A stretch of 64,000 nt of DNA from Polaribacter aestuariivivens (GCF_005885675.1 NZ_VANR01000007.1:1-64000), one strand, 5' to 3'. Counted from the first letter of the stretch, positions 15,141 to 24,736 are shown. The notes: a model not told the origin generated them from the sequence alone. Numbers and translations: made by a program.

Positions 15141-16724
15141 ATGATTACAGGAAAAAACTATATAGGAAATACAACAACAGCAAACGGAAACAAAACATTT
15201 AAAACTTTTAATCCGCAAAAAAATACAGAAAATGAGTGGATTTTTACAGAGGCAACTTCTGCAGATGTAAATAAGGCTTGTGAATTGGCAGCAAATGCTT
15301 TTAAAGCCTATTCTAAAGTTTCTGGTGCAAAAAAAGCTGAATTTTTAAGAGCAATAGCCACAGAAATAGAAAATTTAGGTGAAGAGCTGCTAAACGTTTA
15401 TTGTTTAGAAAGTGGTTTGCCAGCAGGAAGAGCAGCAGGAGAAAGAGGTAGAACTTTGGGTCAATTACGAGCATTTGCAAATCATGTAGAAGAGGGGAAT
15501 TGGGTAGAAGCTACTATAGATACTGCACAGCCAGATCGTGAGCCATTGCCAAAAGTAGATTTAAGAAAAATGAACGTTTCTTTAGGACCAGTCGTGGTTT
15601 TTGGAGCTTCTAATTTTCCATTGGCATTTTCTACAGCTGGCGGAGATACTGCAGCAGCTTTAGCAGCAGGTTGTCCTGTAATTGTAAAATCACATCCAAT
15701 GCATGCAGGAACTGGAGAATTAGTTTCTTCAGCAATTATAAAAGCAGCAGAAAAAACAGGAATGCCCAATGGCGTTTTTTCAAATTTAAATAGTAGTGGA
15801 ATTGAAGTAGGACAAGAATTAGCTCAAAATCCAAACGTAAAAGCAGTTGCATTTACAGGAAGTTTAAATGGAGGAAGAGCATTGTATGATTTGGCAGCAA
15901 AAAGAGACGAACCAATTCCGGTTTTCGCAGAAATGGGAAGTATAAATCCTGTGGTTATTTTACCAAAAGCGTTAGAAAATAGAGCATCAGACATTGCAAA
16001 AACCTATGCAGGATCTATCACTTTAGGAACTGGACAATTCTGTACAAATCCTGGTTTAATTTTAGCCATAAAATCAGCAGGACTAACCAATTTTGTAAAT
16101 ACATTAGCAGAAGAAATTGTGAACATAGAACCTTCTTGTATGCTACATCCAAATATTGCAGGAGCTTACGAAAAAAATAAAGAAAAAGCTCTATCTCAAA
16201 ACGGAATTGACGTTTTAGCTGAACGTTCAGAAAATGTGCAACCTAACTTCGCGAAACAAGTAGTTACTACTGTAGAAGGGAAAACTTTTTTAGAAAACGA
16301 AACGTTACATCATGAAGTTTTTGGCCCATATTCTTTAGTGGTTCAATGTGAAAACGAAGCAGAATTAAAGGAAATAACTTCTAAATTAGAAGGTCAATTA
16401 ACAGGAACTGTAATTTCTGATGATAACGAAATTAGTAATTATGTTGATGTAATTCACGAATTAGAAAATAGAGTAGGTCGTATTATTTTTAATGGAGTTC
16501 CAACAGGTGTAGAGGTTTGTCCTTCTATGTTGCATGGTGGTCCTTACCCAGCCTCTACAGATAGTAGATTTACTGCAGTAGGAGTAGATTCAATCAAACG
16601 ATTTGTAAGACCTTTTAGTTTTCAAGACTGGCCAAACGAATTGTTACCAGCAGCACTTAAAAACGAAAATCCATTGGGAATTTTAAGAATTGTAGATGGA
16701 AAATCAACAACAAATAAAATTTAA
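15141..16724 (+). CDS. Aldehyde dehydrogenase, probable 2-oxoglutarate-semialdehyde dehydrogenase
   Basis: This 527 aa NAD(P)-dependent enzyme has the catalytic cysteine C301 in GQFCTNPG, general base E264 in FAEMGSINPV, the oxyanion asparagine in FGASNFPLAF (N158) and cofactor lysine K183 in IVKSHP. The length and the KSHP and GSINPV variants match the long aldehyde dehydrogenases found in hydroxyproline and sugar-acid pathways, which oxidise 2-oxoglutarate semialdehyde to 2-oxoglutarate. It would complete hydroxyproline breakdown in this locus. The next gene starts 3 nt after the stop. Confidence 0.88.
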   Translation: MITGKNYIGNTTTANGNKTFKTFNPQKNTENEWIFTEATSADVNKACELAANAFKAYSKVSGAKKAEFLRAIATEIENLGEELLNVYCLESGLPAGRAAGERGRTLGQLRAFANHVEEGNWVEATIDTAQPDREPLPKVDLRKMNVSLGPVVVFGASNFPLAFSTAGGDTAAALAAGCPVIVKSHPMHAGTGELVSSAIIKAAEKTGMPNGVFSNLNSSGIEVGQELAQNPNVKAVAFTGSLNGGRALYDLAAKRDEPIPVFAEMGSINPVVILPKALENRASDIAKTYAGSITLGTGQFCTNPGLILAIKSAGLTNFVNTLAEEIVNIEPSCMLHPNIAGAYEKNKEKALSQNGIDVLAERSENVQPNFAKQVVTTVEGKTFLENETLHHEVFGPYSLVVQCENEAELKEITSKLEGQLTGTVISDDNEISNYVDVIHELENRVGRIIFNGVPTGVEVCPSMLHGGPYPASTDSRFTAVGVDSIKRFVRPFSFQDWPNELLPAALKNENPLGILRIVDGKSTTNKI

Positions 16725-16727
16725 CAT

Positions 16728-18452
16728 ATGGATAGTTATAAATTTCTTGCAATCTTTTTATTTTTTGGATTTTTATCCTGTAAAGATGAATCGTCAAGCG
16801 AAGTTTTAACGAAGATTATTTCTAAGTACGAAACAAAAATTGACTACGATTTTGATCCCTATACATCTTTAGAAAACACCAATAAATTTCATCAATTAGA
16901 AGCAGAAAATGCTCAAAAGTTAATTGATGAATTACAGCAAGTTGAAACTATAGGTTTATCTGAAAACGAAAAGATTTCAAGAGATTTACTACTATTTGTT
17001 TTACAAGATAAAATAGATAGAAACACATACAAAATGCACCTAAATCCTATGACAAATGAAATTGCTTTTCATTTGAATTTAGGAAATATGGGTGATAAAA
17101 CATTAAAAAACAAAGAAGAAGTAAAAGACTATTTACAACAGTTAGAAAACTTACCAGAAAAAATTGATTACAATTTAAGTATTTTAAAAGCTGGAGTAGA
17201 AGCAGGTATCTCACAACCAAAACAAGCATATCCAAACTATGCTTTTACGTATGATAAGCATATTGTTTCAGACATTACAAAAAGTGATTTTTACAAACCA
17301 TTTATAAATTTACCCGAAAATTTATCAGAAGCATTTAAAGATTCTGTTTTGGCGGTTGCAAATGTTAGTGTTCAAAAGAATGCAATCAATCAATATAAAA
17401 AAATAAAAACTTTTTTTGAAGAAGAATACTTTCCAAACACCAGAAAAGGGTTAGGAGTAGGAACTATTAAAAATGGGAAAGCATTTTATCAAAATAGAAT
17501 AAATTTTTACACTACAAGTACACAATATACAGCAGACGATATTCATAATATTGGCTTAAAAGAAGTTGCTCGTATTAAAGCAGAAATGCAAAAAATTATT
17601 GACGAATTAGGTTTTGAAGGTTCTTTCGAAGATTTTGTTCAGTTTTTAAGAACAGATGAACAATTTTATCCAAAAACAGCAAAAGAACTATTAATGTTTG
17701 CAAGAGATATTTCTAAAAGAATTGATGCAGAATTGCCAAAATACTTTAAAACATTACCACGAAAACCCTATGGTGTTGTTCCTGTTCCAGCAGCAATTGC
17801 ACCTAATTATACAGGAGGAAGATATTCTGGCTCCAGAAGTGAAACCACTGCAGGTTTTTATTGGGTAAACACCTACAATTTACCAAGCAGAACGTTGTAT
17901 ACAATTCCTGCTTTAACAGCTCATGAAGCAGTTCCAGGACATCATTTGCAAATCTCGTTAAATAACGAATTACCAAAAGACAAAATTCCACAATTTAGAA
18001 GAAATTTATATTTATCGGCTTATGGAGAAGGTTGGGGTTTATATGCAGAATCTTTAGCAGATGAAATGGGTATTTATACAACACCTTATGAAAAATTTGG
18101 TAAATATACATACGAAATGTGGCGTGCTTGTAGATTGGTGGTAGATACAGGAATACATGCAAAAGGTTGGTCTAGACAACAAGTAATAGATTATATGGCG
18201 TCAAATACAGCACTGTCAATTCATGAAGTTACTACAGAAACAGATAGGTATATCACTTGGCCTGGGCAAGCAATTTCTTACAAAATAGGAGAGATTAAAA
18301 TTCGTGAATTACGTAAACAAGCAGAAAATGAATTAAAAGAAAAATTTGACATAAGAGAATTTCATGAAGTTATTTTAGGAGCAGGAACAGTAACTTTAGC
18401 TATTCTAGAAAATCGTGTAAACAATTACATAAAGCAAACATTAAATGAGTAA
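16728..18452 (+). CDS. DUF885 family lipoprotein (putative metallopeptidase)
   Basis: This 574 aa protein has a lipoprotein signal with lipobox GFLSC (C18) and a DUF885 domain over most of its length. The motif HEAVPGHH (H399, E400, H405, H406) followed by GEGWGLYAE (E434, E441) resembles the zinc site of gluzincin peptidases, as in other DUF885 proteins. It would act outside the cytoplasm, possibly on peptides. It lies within the hydroxyproline operon, 3 nt after the dehydrogenase and overlapping the epimerase gene by 8 nt (ATGAGTAA), so cotranslation is likely. A role in releasing hydroxyproline-containing peptides is inference. Confidence 0.82.
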   Translation: MDSYKFLAIFLFFGFLSCKDESSSEVLTKIISKYETKIDYDFDPYTSLENTNKFHQLEAENAQKLIDELQQVETIGLSENEKISRDLLLFVLQDKIDRNTYKMHLNPMTNEIAFHLNLGNMGDKTLKNKEEVKDYLQQLENLPEKIDYNLSILKAGVEAGISQPKQAYPNYAFTYDKHIVSDITKSDFYKPFINLPENLSEAFKDSVLAVANVSVQKNAINQYKKIKTFFEEEYFPNTRKGLGVGTIKNGKAFYQNRINFYTTSTQYTADDIHNIGLKEVARIKAEMQKIIDELGFEGSFEDFVQFLRTDEQFYPKTAKELLMFARDISKRIDAELPKYFKTLPRKPYGVVPVPAAIAPNYTGGRYSGSRSETTAGFYWVNTYNLPSRTLYTIPALTAHEAVPGHHLQISLNNELPKDKIPQFRRNLYLSAYGEGWGLYAESLADEMGIYTTPYEKFGKYTYEMWRACRLVVDTGIHAKGWSRQQVIDYMASNTALSIHEVTTETDRYITWPGQAISYKIGEIKIRELRKQAENELKEKFDIREFHEVILGAGTVTLAILENRVNNYIKQTLNE

Positions 18453-19455
18453 AAAAACTTTTTTTTGTGTGGATGCACATACGTGTGGAAACCCTGTAAG
18501 AGTTGTTGCTGGTGGAGCCCCTAATTTAGTGGGCAAAAATATGAGCGAAAAGCGCCAGCATTTTTTAAAAGAGTATGATTGGATTCGAAAAGGATTAATG
18601 TTTGAACCACGAGGTCATGACATGATGAGTGGTTCTATTTTATTTCCACCTCACAATCCAGAAAACGATTTTTCCATTTTATTTATTGAAACTTCTGGCT
18701 GTTTGCCAATGTGTGGTCATGGTACAATTGGAACTATTACTATTGCTATAGAAGAAGGTTTGGTAACCCCAAAAATTCCTGGAAAAATAAAGATGGAAGC
18801 ACCTGCAGGTTTGGTAGAAATCGAATACCAACAAACAGGTAAAAAAGTAGATTGGGTAAAGCTGGTTAATGTAAAAAGCTATTTAGCTGCAGAAAATTTA
18901 ACGGTAAATTGTCCAGAATTAGGAGAATTAACTTTTGATGTTGCTTACGGAGGAAACTTTTATGCAATTGTAGATCCACAAAAAAATTTTGGAGGAGTTC
19001 ATAATTTTACCGCTGCAAAAATTGTTCAATATTCACAGATTGTAAGAGAGAATATTAATTTAAAATATCCTAATTTATTTATTCATCCAGAAAATGATAC
19101 GATTAGAGATGTTTCTCACATGTTGTGGACAGGAGATCCTCTAGACCCAACTTCTTCTGGAAGAAATGCGGTTTTTTATGGAGATAAAGCAATTGATAGA
19201 AGTCCATGTGGCACAGGAACTTCTGCAAGATTAGCACAATTATATGCAAAAGGTAAATTAAATGTTGGAGAAGAATTTATTCATGAAAGCTTTATTGGTT
19301 CTAAATTTACAGGTAAAGTAGAAGAAGCAACTACGTTGAATGGTAAACCTGCAATTATACCAAGTGTAAAAGGTTGGGCTAAAATTTATGGATATAATAC
19401 GATTATTATTGATGATGAAGATGATCCTTACGCACATGGTTTTCAAGTAATTTAA
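18445..19455 (+). CDS. Proline racemase family protein, probable 4-hydroxyproline 2-epimerase
   Basis: This 336 aa PLP-independent epimerase keeps both catalytic cysteines: C90 in MCGHGTIG and C255 in DRSPCGTGTSA. A Cys/Cys pair marks racemases and epimerases, whereas the trans-3-hydroxyproline dehydratases of the family have Thr at the second site. With a D-amino-acid oxidoreductase and the deaminase nearby, the likely reaction is trans-4-hydroxy-L-proline to cis-4-hydroxy-D-proline. Proline racemase activity cannot be excluded from sequence alone. The start overlaps the DUF885 stop by 8 nt; the next gene starts 1 nt after this stop. Confidence 0.88.
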   Translation: MSKKTFFCVDAHTCGNPVRVVAGGAPNLVGKNMSEKRQHFLKEYDWIRKGLMFEPRGHDMMSGSILFPPHNPENDFSILFIETSGCLPMCGHGTIGTITIAIEEGLVTPKIPGKIKMEAPAGLVEIEYQQTGKKVDWVKLVNVKSYLAAENLTVNCPELGELTFDVAYGGNFYAIVDPQKNFGGVHNFTAAKIVQYSQIVRENINLKYPNLFIHPENDTIRDVSHMLWTGDPLDPTSSGRNAVFYGDKAIDRSPCGTGTSARLAQLYAKGKLNVGEEFIHESFIGSKFTGKVEEATTLNGKPAIIPSVKGWAKIYGYNTIIIDDEDDPYAHGFQVI

Positions 19456-19456
19456 T

Positions 19457-20704
19457 ATGAGTAAAAATATAGTTGTTATTGGTGGTGGAATTATTGGTGT
19501 TTCCACAGCGTATTATCTTCAAAAAGAAGGGTATAATGTAACAGTAATAGATAAATCTAACATGGATTCTGGAGCGTCTTATGTAAACGCTGGGTATATC
19601 ACTCCAAGCCATTTTATTCCTTTAGCTGCACCAGGAATGATTACAAAAGGCATCAAATGGATGTTTAATGCTTCAAGTCCTTTTTACGTAAAACCAAGAT
19701 TAGATATCGATTTTTTAAAATGGAGTTTGGCATTTAAAAAATCTGCAACAAAAGCAAAAGTGGAAAAAGCCATTCAGCCTATTTTAGACATTAATTTATT
19801 AGGACGAGATTTATATGAAGATTTAAAAAAATCAAACGATTTCAATTTTCATTATGATCATAAAGGGTTATTAATGTTATATAAATCTGATAAAGTGGGC
19901 GAAGAAGAATGGGAAGTTGGTAAAAAAGGAATTCAGCAAGGACTAAAAGTCGAACATTTATCTGCAAATGAAGTAGAGCAATTGCAACCTAACACCAACT
20001 TAAATATTAAAGGAGGTGTATATTATCATTCAGATGCACACATGACTCCAGGTGTATTTATGAAAGAAATGATTTCATATTTAGAAAAAAACGGAGTTGT
20101 ATTTTATAAAAATGAAACAGTAACAGATTTAGATGTTTCATCAGAAAAAATTACTAAAATAGTAACAGATAAAAGAGAAATAGAAGTAGATGAGGTGGTT
20201 TTAGCAGCAGGAAGTTGGAGCCCACAAATCACAAAAAAATTAGGGTTAAAAACACCAATTCAAGCAGGAAAAGGCTATAGTATTAATGTGAAAAACAATA
20301 CAAATATTACCATTCCAGCCATTTTATGTGAGGCAAAAGTAGCGGTAACTCCTATGGAAGGTTTCACACGCTTTGCAGGAACTATGGAAATTTCAGGAAT
20401 TAATAATACCATAAACTCGAAACGAGTTGATGCTATTGCAAACGCCGCACAAAACTATTACCAAAATGTTACAATTTCTAATCAAGAAAAAGAAAACGCA
20501 ACATGTGGGTTAAGACCTTGTTCTCCTGATGGATTACCTTATATTGGAAAGTCAAATTCTTGTAAAAATTTAACAGTTGCAACAGGTCATGCAATGATGG
20601 GTTGGAGTTTAGGTCCTGCAACAGGTAAATTGGTTTCAGAAATTATTGCTGATAAAAAATTATCTTTAGACATTGCATCATTTCACCCAGATAGAAAGTT
20701 TTAA
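19457..20704 (+). CDS. FAD-dependent D-amino-acid dehydrogenase (DadA-like; probable cis-4-hydroxy-D-proline oxidoreductase)
   Basis: This 415 aa protein starts with the FAD-binding motif VVIGGGIIGVSTAYYL (residues 5-20) and ends with the GHAMMGWSLGPATGKLVSEII segment typical of DadA-like DAO-fold enzymes. It would oxidise cis-4-hydroxy-D-proline to 1-pyrroline-4-hydroxy-2-carboxylate, the step between the epimerase and the deaminase encoded alongside. The electron acceptor is not evident; no partner subunits (LhpE/F type) are nearby, so a single-subunit quinone-linked dehydrogenase is likeliest. Spacing is 1 nt from the epimerase and 3 nt from the peptidase. Confidence 0.87.
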   Translation: MSKNIVVIGGGIIGVSTAYYLQKEGYNVTVIDKSNMDSGASYVNAGYITPSHFIPLAAPGMITKGIKWMFNASSPFYVKPRLDIDFLKWSLAFKKSATKAKVEKAIQPILDINLLGRDLYEDLKKSNDFNFHYDHKGLLMLYKSDKVGEEEWEVGKKGIQQGLKVEHLSANEVEQLQPNTNLNIKGGVYYHSDAHMTPGVFMKEMISYLEKNGVVFYKNETVTDLDVSSEKITKIVTDKREIEVDEVVLAAGSWSPQITKKLGLKTPIQAGKGYSINVKNNTNITIPAILCEAKVAVTPMEGFTRFAGTMEISGINNTINSKRVDAIANAAQNYYQNVTISNQEKENATCGLRPCSPDGLPYIGKSNSCKNLTVATGHAMMGWSLGPATGKLVSEIIADKKLSLDIASFHPDRKF

Positions 20705-20707
20705 AAC

Positions 20708-21922
20708 ATGAACAAATTCGGAATTGGAGGTTCTACTCCAGAAATAGAACTAGCTAAAATTAAGCCATTAGCTAATACAGTACAACCTATTCAAAAAGAA
20801 GAATACAAGCAAAGAATACAAAAAGTTTGTAAGCTAATGAAGCTAAACAATGTAAAAGCAATGTACTTAAATGCAGGTGCAAATTTATTATATTTTACAG
20901 GCACACATTGGAATGCAAGTGAAAGAATGGTTGGTGCTATTGTATTACCAAATGAAGAAGTGCATTACATCGCTCCAGTATTTGAAATAGGAACCATTCA
21001 AGATTTTCTTGAAATAGAAGGCAAAATTCATGGTTGGGAAGAGCACGAAAATCCGCAAGAATTATTTTTCAAAATTTTAAAAGAAAATAACGTTACAGAA
21101 GGTGAAATTCAGTTAGATGAAATGACTCCGTTTTCAATTTTAGAAGAATTACTAAAGCAAAAGCAATCCATAAAAATTACTACTGCTACCAATTTAATTT
21201 CTGAATGTAGAATGATAAAATCATCCGCAGAAATTGCAATTATACAACATGTAATGGACATTACATTAGAAGTTCAAAAAGCAGCAGCAAGAATTTTAAG
21301 GGTAGGAATTACAACCAAAGAGGTAGAAAACTTTATTCACGAAGCGCATAAAAAATACGGAGTTTCTTCTGGATCTTACTTTTGTATTGTGCTTTTTGGT
21401 GTAGATTCTTCATTTCCTCATGGTGTAAAAAATCCGAAGAATTTAGGAAAAAATGATATTGTTTTAGTTGATACAGGGTGTCAGTTGTACGACTACATTT
21501 CTGATATTACAAGAACCTATATTTTTGGTGAAGCTAATGAGTTACAACGTACTATTTGGAACATAGAAAAAGAAACACAACAAGCCGCTTTTGATGCTTC
21601 AATTTTAGGAAACATTTGTGGGTCTATAGACGATGCTTCAAGAAAAATTTTAGAAAAACACAATTTAGGTCCAGATTATAAATTACCAGGTTTGCCACAT
21701 AGAACAGGTCATGGAATTGGACTTCAAATACACGAATATCCTTACATTTTAAGAGGAAATACTACAGCATTAGAAGTTGGAATGACCTTTAGCAACGAAC
21801 CTATGATATGTGTTCCAAATAAATTTGGTGTTCGTTTAGAAGATCATATTTATATGACAGAAAATGGTGCAAAATGGTTTACAAAACCTGCACATTCTAT
21901 CGAAAATCCTTTTGGAGTTTAG
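20708..21922 (+). CDS. M24 family Xaa-Pro aminopeptidase/prolidase
   Basis: This 404 aa cytoplasmic peptidase has an N-terminal creatinase-like domain (about 30-165) and a C-terminal pita-bread domain with all five metal ligands: D255 (LVDTG), D266 (DITRT), H335 (GHGIGLQIHE), E364 (SNEPM) and E378 (RLEDH). M24B enzymes cleave peptide bonds next to proline, so it is well placed to free hydroxyproline from imported collagen-type peptides for the enzymes encoded upstream. It is the last gene of the hydroxyproline run; the AlkB gene follows after 47 bases. No transporter gene is present in the locus. Confidence 0.9.
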   Translation: MNKFGIGGSTPEIELAKIKPLANTVQPIQKEEYKQRIQKVCKLMKLNNVKAMYLNAGANLLYFTGTHWNASERMVGAIVLPNEEVHYIAPVFEIGTIQDFLEIEGKIHGWEEHENPQELFFKILKENNVTEGEIQLDEMTPFSILEELLKQKQSIKITTATNLISECRMIKSSAEIAIIQHVMDITLEVQKAAARILRVGITTKEVENFIHEAHKKYGVSSGSYFCIVLFGVDSSFPHGVKNPKNLGKNDIVLVDTGCQLYDYISDITRTYIFGEANELQRTIWNIEKETQQAAFDASILGNICGSIDDASRKILEKHNLGPDYKLPGLPHRTGHGIGLQIHEYPYILRGNTTALEVGMTFSNEPMICVPNKFGVRLEDHIYMTENGAKWFTKPAHSIENPFGV

Positions 21923-21969
21923 GTTGGCTATTTCCTGTCAAGATAAAAGATTAATTGTATTTTTATGCA

Positions 21970-22572
21970 ATGGATTTATTCTCTTCAGAAAAAATAAAAA
22001 ACATACTTCCATTTGATGGCGTTACCAATTATCATGGAATTATTTTAGATAAAAATCAGTGTGATTTTTTCTACCAAAAGTTGCTAGAAACCATTGATTG
22101 GAAAAATGACGAAGCCATCATTTTTGGTAAAAAAATAATCACCAAACGTAAAGTAGCTTGGTATGGAGCGTCAGAATTCTCTTATAAATATTCTGGTATT
22201 ACCAAAACAGCAAATATCTTTACCAAAGAACTTTTAGTACTTAAAAACATTGTAGAAAAAGAAAGTGGTGAGACCTACAATTCATGCTTACTAAACTTAT
22301 ATCATTCAGGAGAAGAAGGTATGGCATATCATTCAGATGGAGAAAAAATGTTAAAGAAAAACGGAGCTATTGCTTCACTTTCTTTGGGTGCTGAACGTAA
22401 ATTTTCTTTTAAACATAAAGAGACAAAACAACGTGTAGATATTGTTTTAGAAAGAGGAAGTTTGTTAGTTATGAAAGAATTTACACAAACCAATTGGCTA
22501 CACAGATTACCACCCACAAAAAAGGTTTTTACACCAAGAATAAATTTAACTTTTAGAACCATAGAATTGTAA
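21970..22572 (+). CDS. AlkB-like 2-oxoglutarate/Fe(II) dioxygenase
   Basis: This 200 aa protein has the AlkB iron and 2-oxoglutarate residues: H121 and D123 in AYHSDGE, H178 in WLHRLPP and R190 in TPRINLTFR. The nucleotide-recognition segment KRKVAWYGASEFSYKYSG resembles AlkB homologues of the ALKBH2/3 type, which repair alkylated DNA or RNA by oxidative demethylation. ATG 21970 (MDLFSSEK) is chosen over an upstream TTG at 21955. It is not clearly part of the hydroxyproline operon. Confidence 0.9.
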   Translation: MDLFSSEKIKNILPFDGVTNYHGIILDKNQCDFFYQKLLETIDWKNDEAIIFGKKIITKRKVAWYGASEFSYKYSGITKTANIFTKELLVLKNIVEKESGETYNSCLLNLYHSGEEGMAYHSDGEKMLKKNGAIASLSLGAERKFSFKHKETKQRVDIVLERGSLLVMKEFTQTNWLHRLPPTKKVFTPRINLTFRTIEL

Positions 22573-22581
22573 TGTAATCTT

Positions 22582-22589
22582 TACTTTTG
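22582..22589 (+). promoter_or_regulatory. -7 box TACTTTTG upstream of rluF
   Basis: An exact TAnnTTTG match lies 18 nt before the TTG start of the pseudouridine synthase gene. No matching -33 element seen. Confidence 0.4.
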
Positions 22590-22607
22590 TAGTCAAATAA
22601 TTTATCC

Positions 22608-23501
22608 TTGGAAAACAACAATCAACAAACCATAAACCTTAATAAATACATCAGCTCTTCAGGAATTTGTTCTAGAAGAGAAGCTGAAAAATTTATTAAT
22701 GAAGGTAGAGTCACCATCAACGGAAAACCTACGCAATTGGGCAATAGAGTTGGTAAAAAAGACGTGGTAAAATTAGATGGTAGATTGGTTACACCCAAAA
22801 ATAAAACGCTATATATTGCCTTAAACAAACCTGTAGGAATTGTTTCTACAACAGATGATAGAGAACCCAATAACATTGTAAAACACATTAATTATCCTGA
22901 AAGATTGTTTCCAATAGGTCGTTTGGATAAACCTTCAGAAGGTTTAATTTTCTTGACAAATGATGGTGATATTGTAAACAAAATTTTGAGAGCAGGAAAC
23001 AATCATGAAAAAGAATATTTTGTTACTGTAAACAAATCTATTACTCCAGACTTCATAGATAAAATGGGGAATGGAATCCCAATTTTAGGAACTGTAACAC
23101 AAAAATGTTTTGTAGAAAAAGTAGCAGATAAAATCTTTAAAATTGTATTAACGCAAGGTTTAAATCGTCAAATTCGCAGAATGTGTGAGTATTTAGGTTA
23201 CGAAGTGACCAAGCTAAAACGAACTCGAATTATGAATGTTGAGTTGGGTTATTTGCAAACTGGAGATTGGCGAGAATTAACAGACGAAGAAATGAAAGAA
23301 ATCAATACAATGATTTCAACATCTTCTAAAACAGAAGAAGCGTCTAAGGTTAAAACCGTTCCAAAAGCATCTAAACCAAAAAGAAAATTGGCACCTTCTA
23401 AAAATGATTTTAACAGAAAAAGTGCTTCTTTTAGAAAATCTTCCCCAAAAAATAAGAAAAAAAATAGTTCTTTTTCATCAAAAAAGAAAAGAAGATTTTA
23501 G
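22608..23501 (+). CDS. rluF: 23S rRNA pseudouridine synthase RluF-like
   Basis: An S4 RNA-binding domain (about residues 9-55, [25 protein letters not shown]) precedes the RsuA/RluB/E/F-type catalytic domain with [17 protein letters not shown] (catalytic D107) and [27 protein letters not shown], which fits RluF (U2604) better than RluB. The last 60 residues are a Lys/Ser-rich basic tail, probably for RNA contact. The start codon is TTG at 22608; no in-frame ATG lies close enough to keep the S4 domain, so TTG is well supported. Tgt, also an RNA-modifying enzyme, follows. Confidence 0.87.
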   Translation: MENNNQQTINLNKYISSSGICSRREAEKFINEGRVTINGKPTQLGNRVGKKDVVKLDGRLVTPKNKTLYIALNKPVGIVSTTDDREPNNIVKHINYPERLFPIGRLDKPSEGLIFLTNDGDIVNKILRAGNNHEKEYFVTVNKSITPDFIDKMGNGIPILGTVTQKCFVEKVADKIFKIVLTQGLNRQIRRMCEYLGYEVTKLKRTRIMNVELGYLQTGDWRELTDEEMKEINTMISTSSKTEEASKVKTVPKASKPKRKLAPSKNDFNRKSASFRKSSPKNKKKNSSFSSKKKRRF

Positions 23502-23548
23502 GATTCATCTTTAAGAATCTTTTAGTCTTTCACTTCTTACAATAATAG

Positions 23549-23556
23549 TATATTTG
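23549..23556 (+). promoter_or_regulatory. tgt -7 box TATATTTG, 6 nt from the ATG
   Basis: An exact TAnnTTTG match ends at 23556 and the tgt ATG is at 23563, so the transcript would start at or just before the start codon. A weak 6 bp hairpin (23501-23520) followed by TTTT may end rluF transcription just upstream. Confidence 0.5.
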
Positions 23557-23562
23557 CCAATA

Positions 23563-24693
23563 ATGACATTCGATTTAAAAATTACCGACCCAAAAAGCAA
23601 GGCTAGAGCAGGAGTTATTACTACTGATCATGGAGTAATAGAAACTCCAATATTTATGCCTGTAGGAACTGTAGGAACCGTAAAAGGAGTTCATCAAACA
23701 GAACTAAAAGAACAAGTAAATCCAGATATTATTTTAGGAAATACCTATCACCTTTATTTAAGACCAGGTTTAGATATTTTAGAAAAAGCAGGAGGTTTGC
23801 ATAAGTTTATGAATTGGGATAGAAATATTTTAACTGATTCTGGAGGTTACCAAGTATATTCACTTTCTGGTAGAAGAAAAATTAATGAAGAAGGTGTAAA
23901 ATTTAAAAGTCATATAGATGGTTCTATGCATTTTTTTACACCGGAAAATGTCATGGAAACACAACGCACAATTGGTGCAGATATTATTATGGCATTTGAT
24001 GAGTGTACACCATATCCTTGTGAATACAATTATGCAAAACGTTCTATGCATATGACACATAGATGGTTGGATAGATGTATAAACCATTTAGAAAAATTAC
24101 CTTTTAAATATGGTTTTGAACAAACATTTATGCCAATTGTACAAGGGAGTACTTATAAAGACTTGAGAAGGCAATCTGCAGAATATATTGCAAATTCTGG
24201 TCAACAAGCAAATGCAATTGGAGGACTTTCTGTAGGTGAACCTGCAGAAGAAATGTATGCAATGACAGAAGTTGTAACAGAAATTTTACCAGAAGAAAAA
24301 CCAAGATATTTAATGGGTGTTGGTACACCTATTAATATTTTAGAAAATATTGCTTTGGGTATAGATATGTTTGACTGTGTAATGCCAACTAGAAATGCTA
24401 GAAATGGTATGTTATTTACGGCACATGGTTCAATAAATATTAAAAATAAAAAATGGGAGGACGATTTCTCTCCAATTGATGAAATGGGAATAACTCATGT
24501 AGATTTATTATACTCTAAAGCCTATTTACGTCATTTATTTGTAGCAAAAGAAATGTTAGGTAAACAAATTGCCTCAATACATAATTTAGGTTTTTATGTT
24601 TGGTTAACACGTGAAGCTAGAAAACATATTTTAGCTGGAGATTTTAGAGAGTGGAAAGACAAAATGGTAAAACAAATGGACAATAGACTTTAA
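23563..24693 (+). CDS. tgt: tRNA-guanine transglycosylase (queuine tRNA-ribosyltransferase)
   Basis: This 376 aa enzyme exchanges guanine 34 for preQ1 in tRNAs with GUN anticodons. The nucleophilic aspartate is D271 (DMFDCVMPTRNARNG) and the second catalytic aspartate is D92 (TDSGGYQVYSL); GGLSVGEP forms the substrate loop. The usual zinc CxCxxC before YLRHLF is absent: the region reads DDFSPIDEMGITHVDLLYSKAYLRHLF, although the following His (SIHNLGFY) remains. I believe this is a feature of Bacteroidota Tgt and not a defect. ATG 23563 is preferred to TTG 23554. The queuosine-precursor enzyme QueE is encoded at 2235-2864. Confidence 0.94.
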   Translation: MTFDLKITDPKSKARAGVITTDHGVIETPIFMPVGTVGTVKGVHQTELKEQVNPDIILGNTYHLYLRPGLDILEKAGGLHKFMNWDRNILTDSGGYQVYSLSGRRKINEEGVKFKSHIDGSMHFFTPENVMETQRTIGADIIMAFDECTPYPCEYNYAKRSMHMTHRWLDRCINHLEKLPFKYGFEQTFMPIVQGSTYKDLRRQSAEYIANSGQQANAIGGLSVGEPAEEMYAMTEVVTEILPEEKPRYLMGVGTPINILENIALGIDMFDCVMPTRNARNGMLFTAHGSINIKNKKWEDDFSPIDEMGITHVDLLYSKAYLRHLFVAKEMLGKQIASIHNLGFYVWLTREARKHILAGDFREWKDKMVKQMDNRL

Positions 24694-24736
24694 ATTTAAA
24701 AGAATTGAGTAAGTTTATAAAAAATCAAATTACTAA

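Noticed and set aside
18445..19455. Trans-3-hydroxyproline dehydratase
   Set aside because: That subgroup has Thr in place of the second catalytic Cys; here both cysteines (C90, C255) are present.
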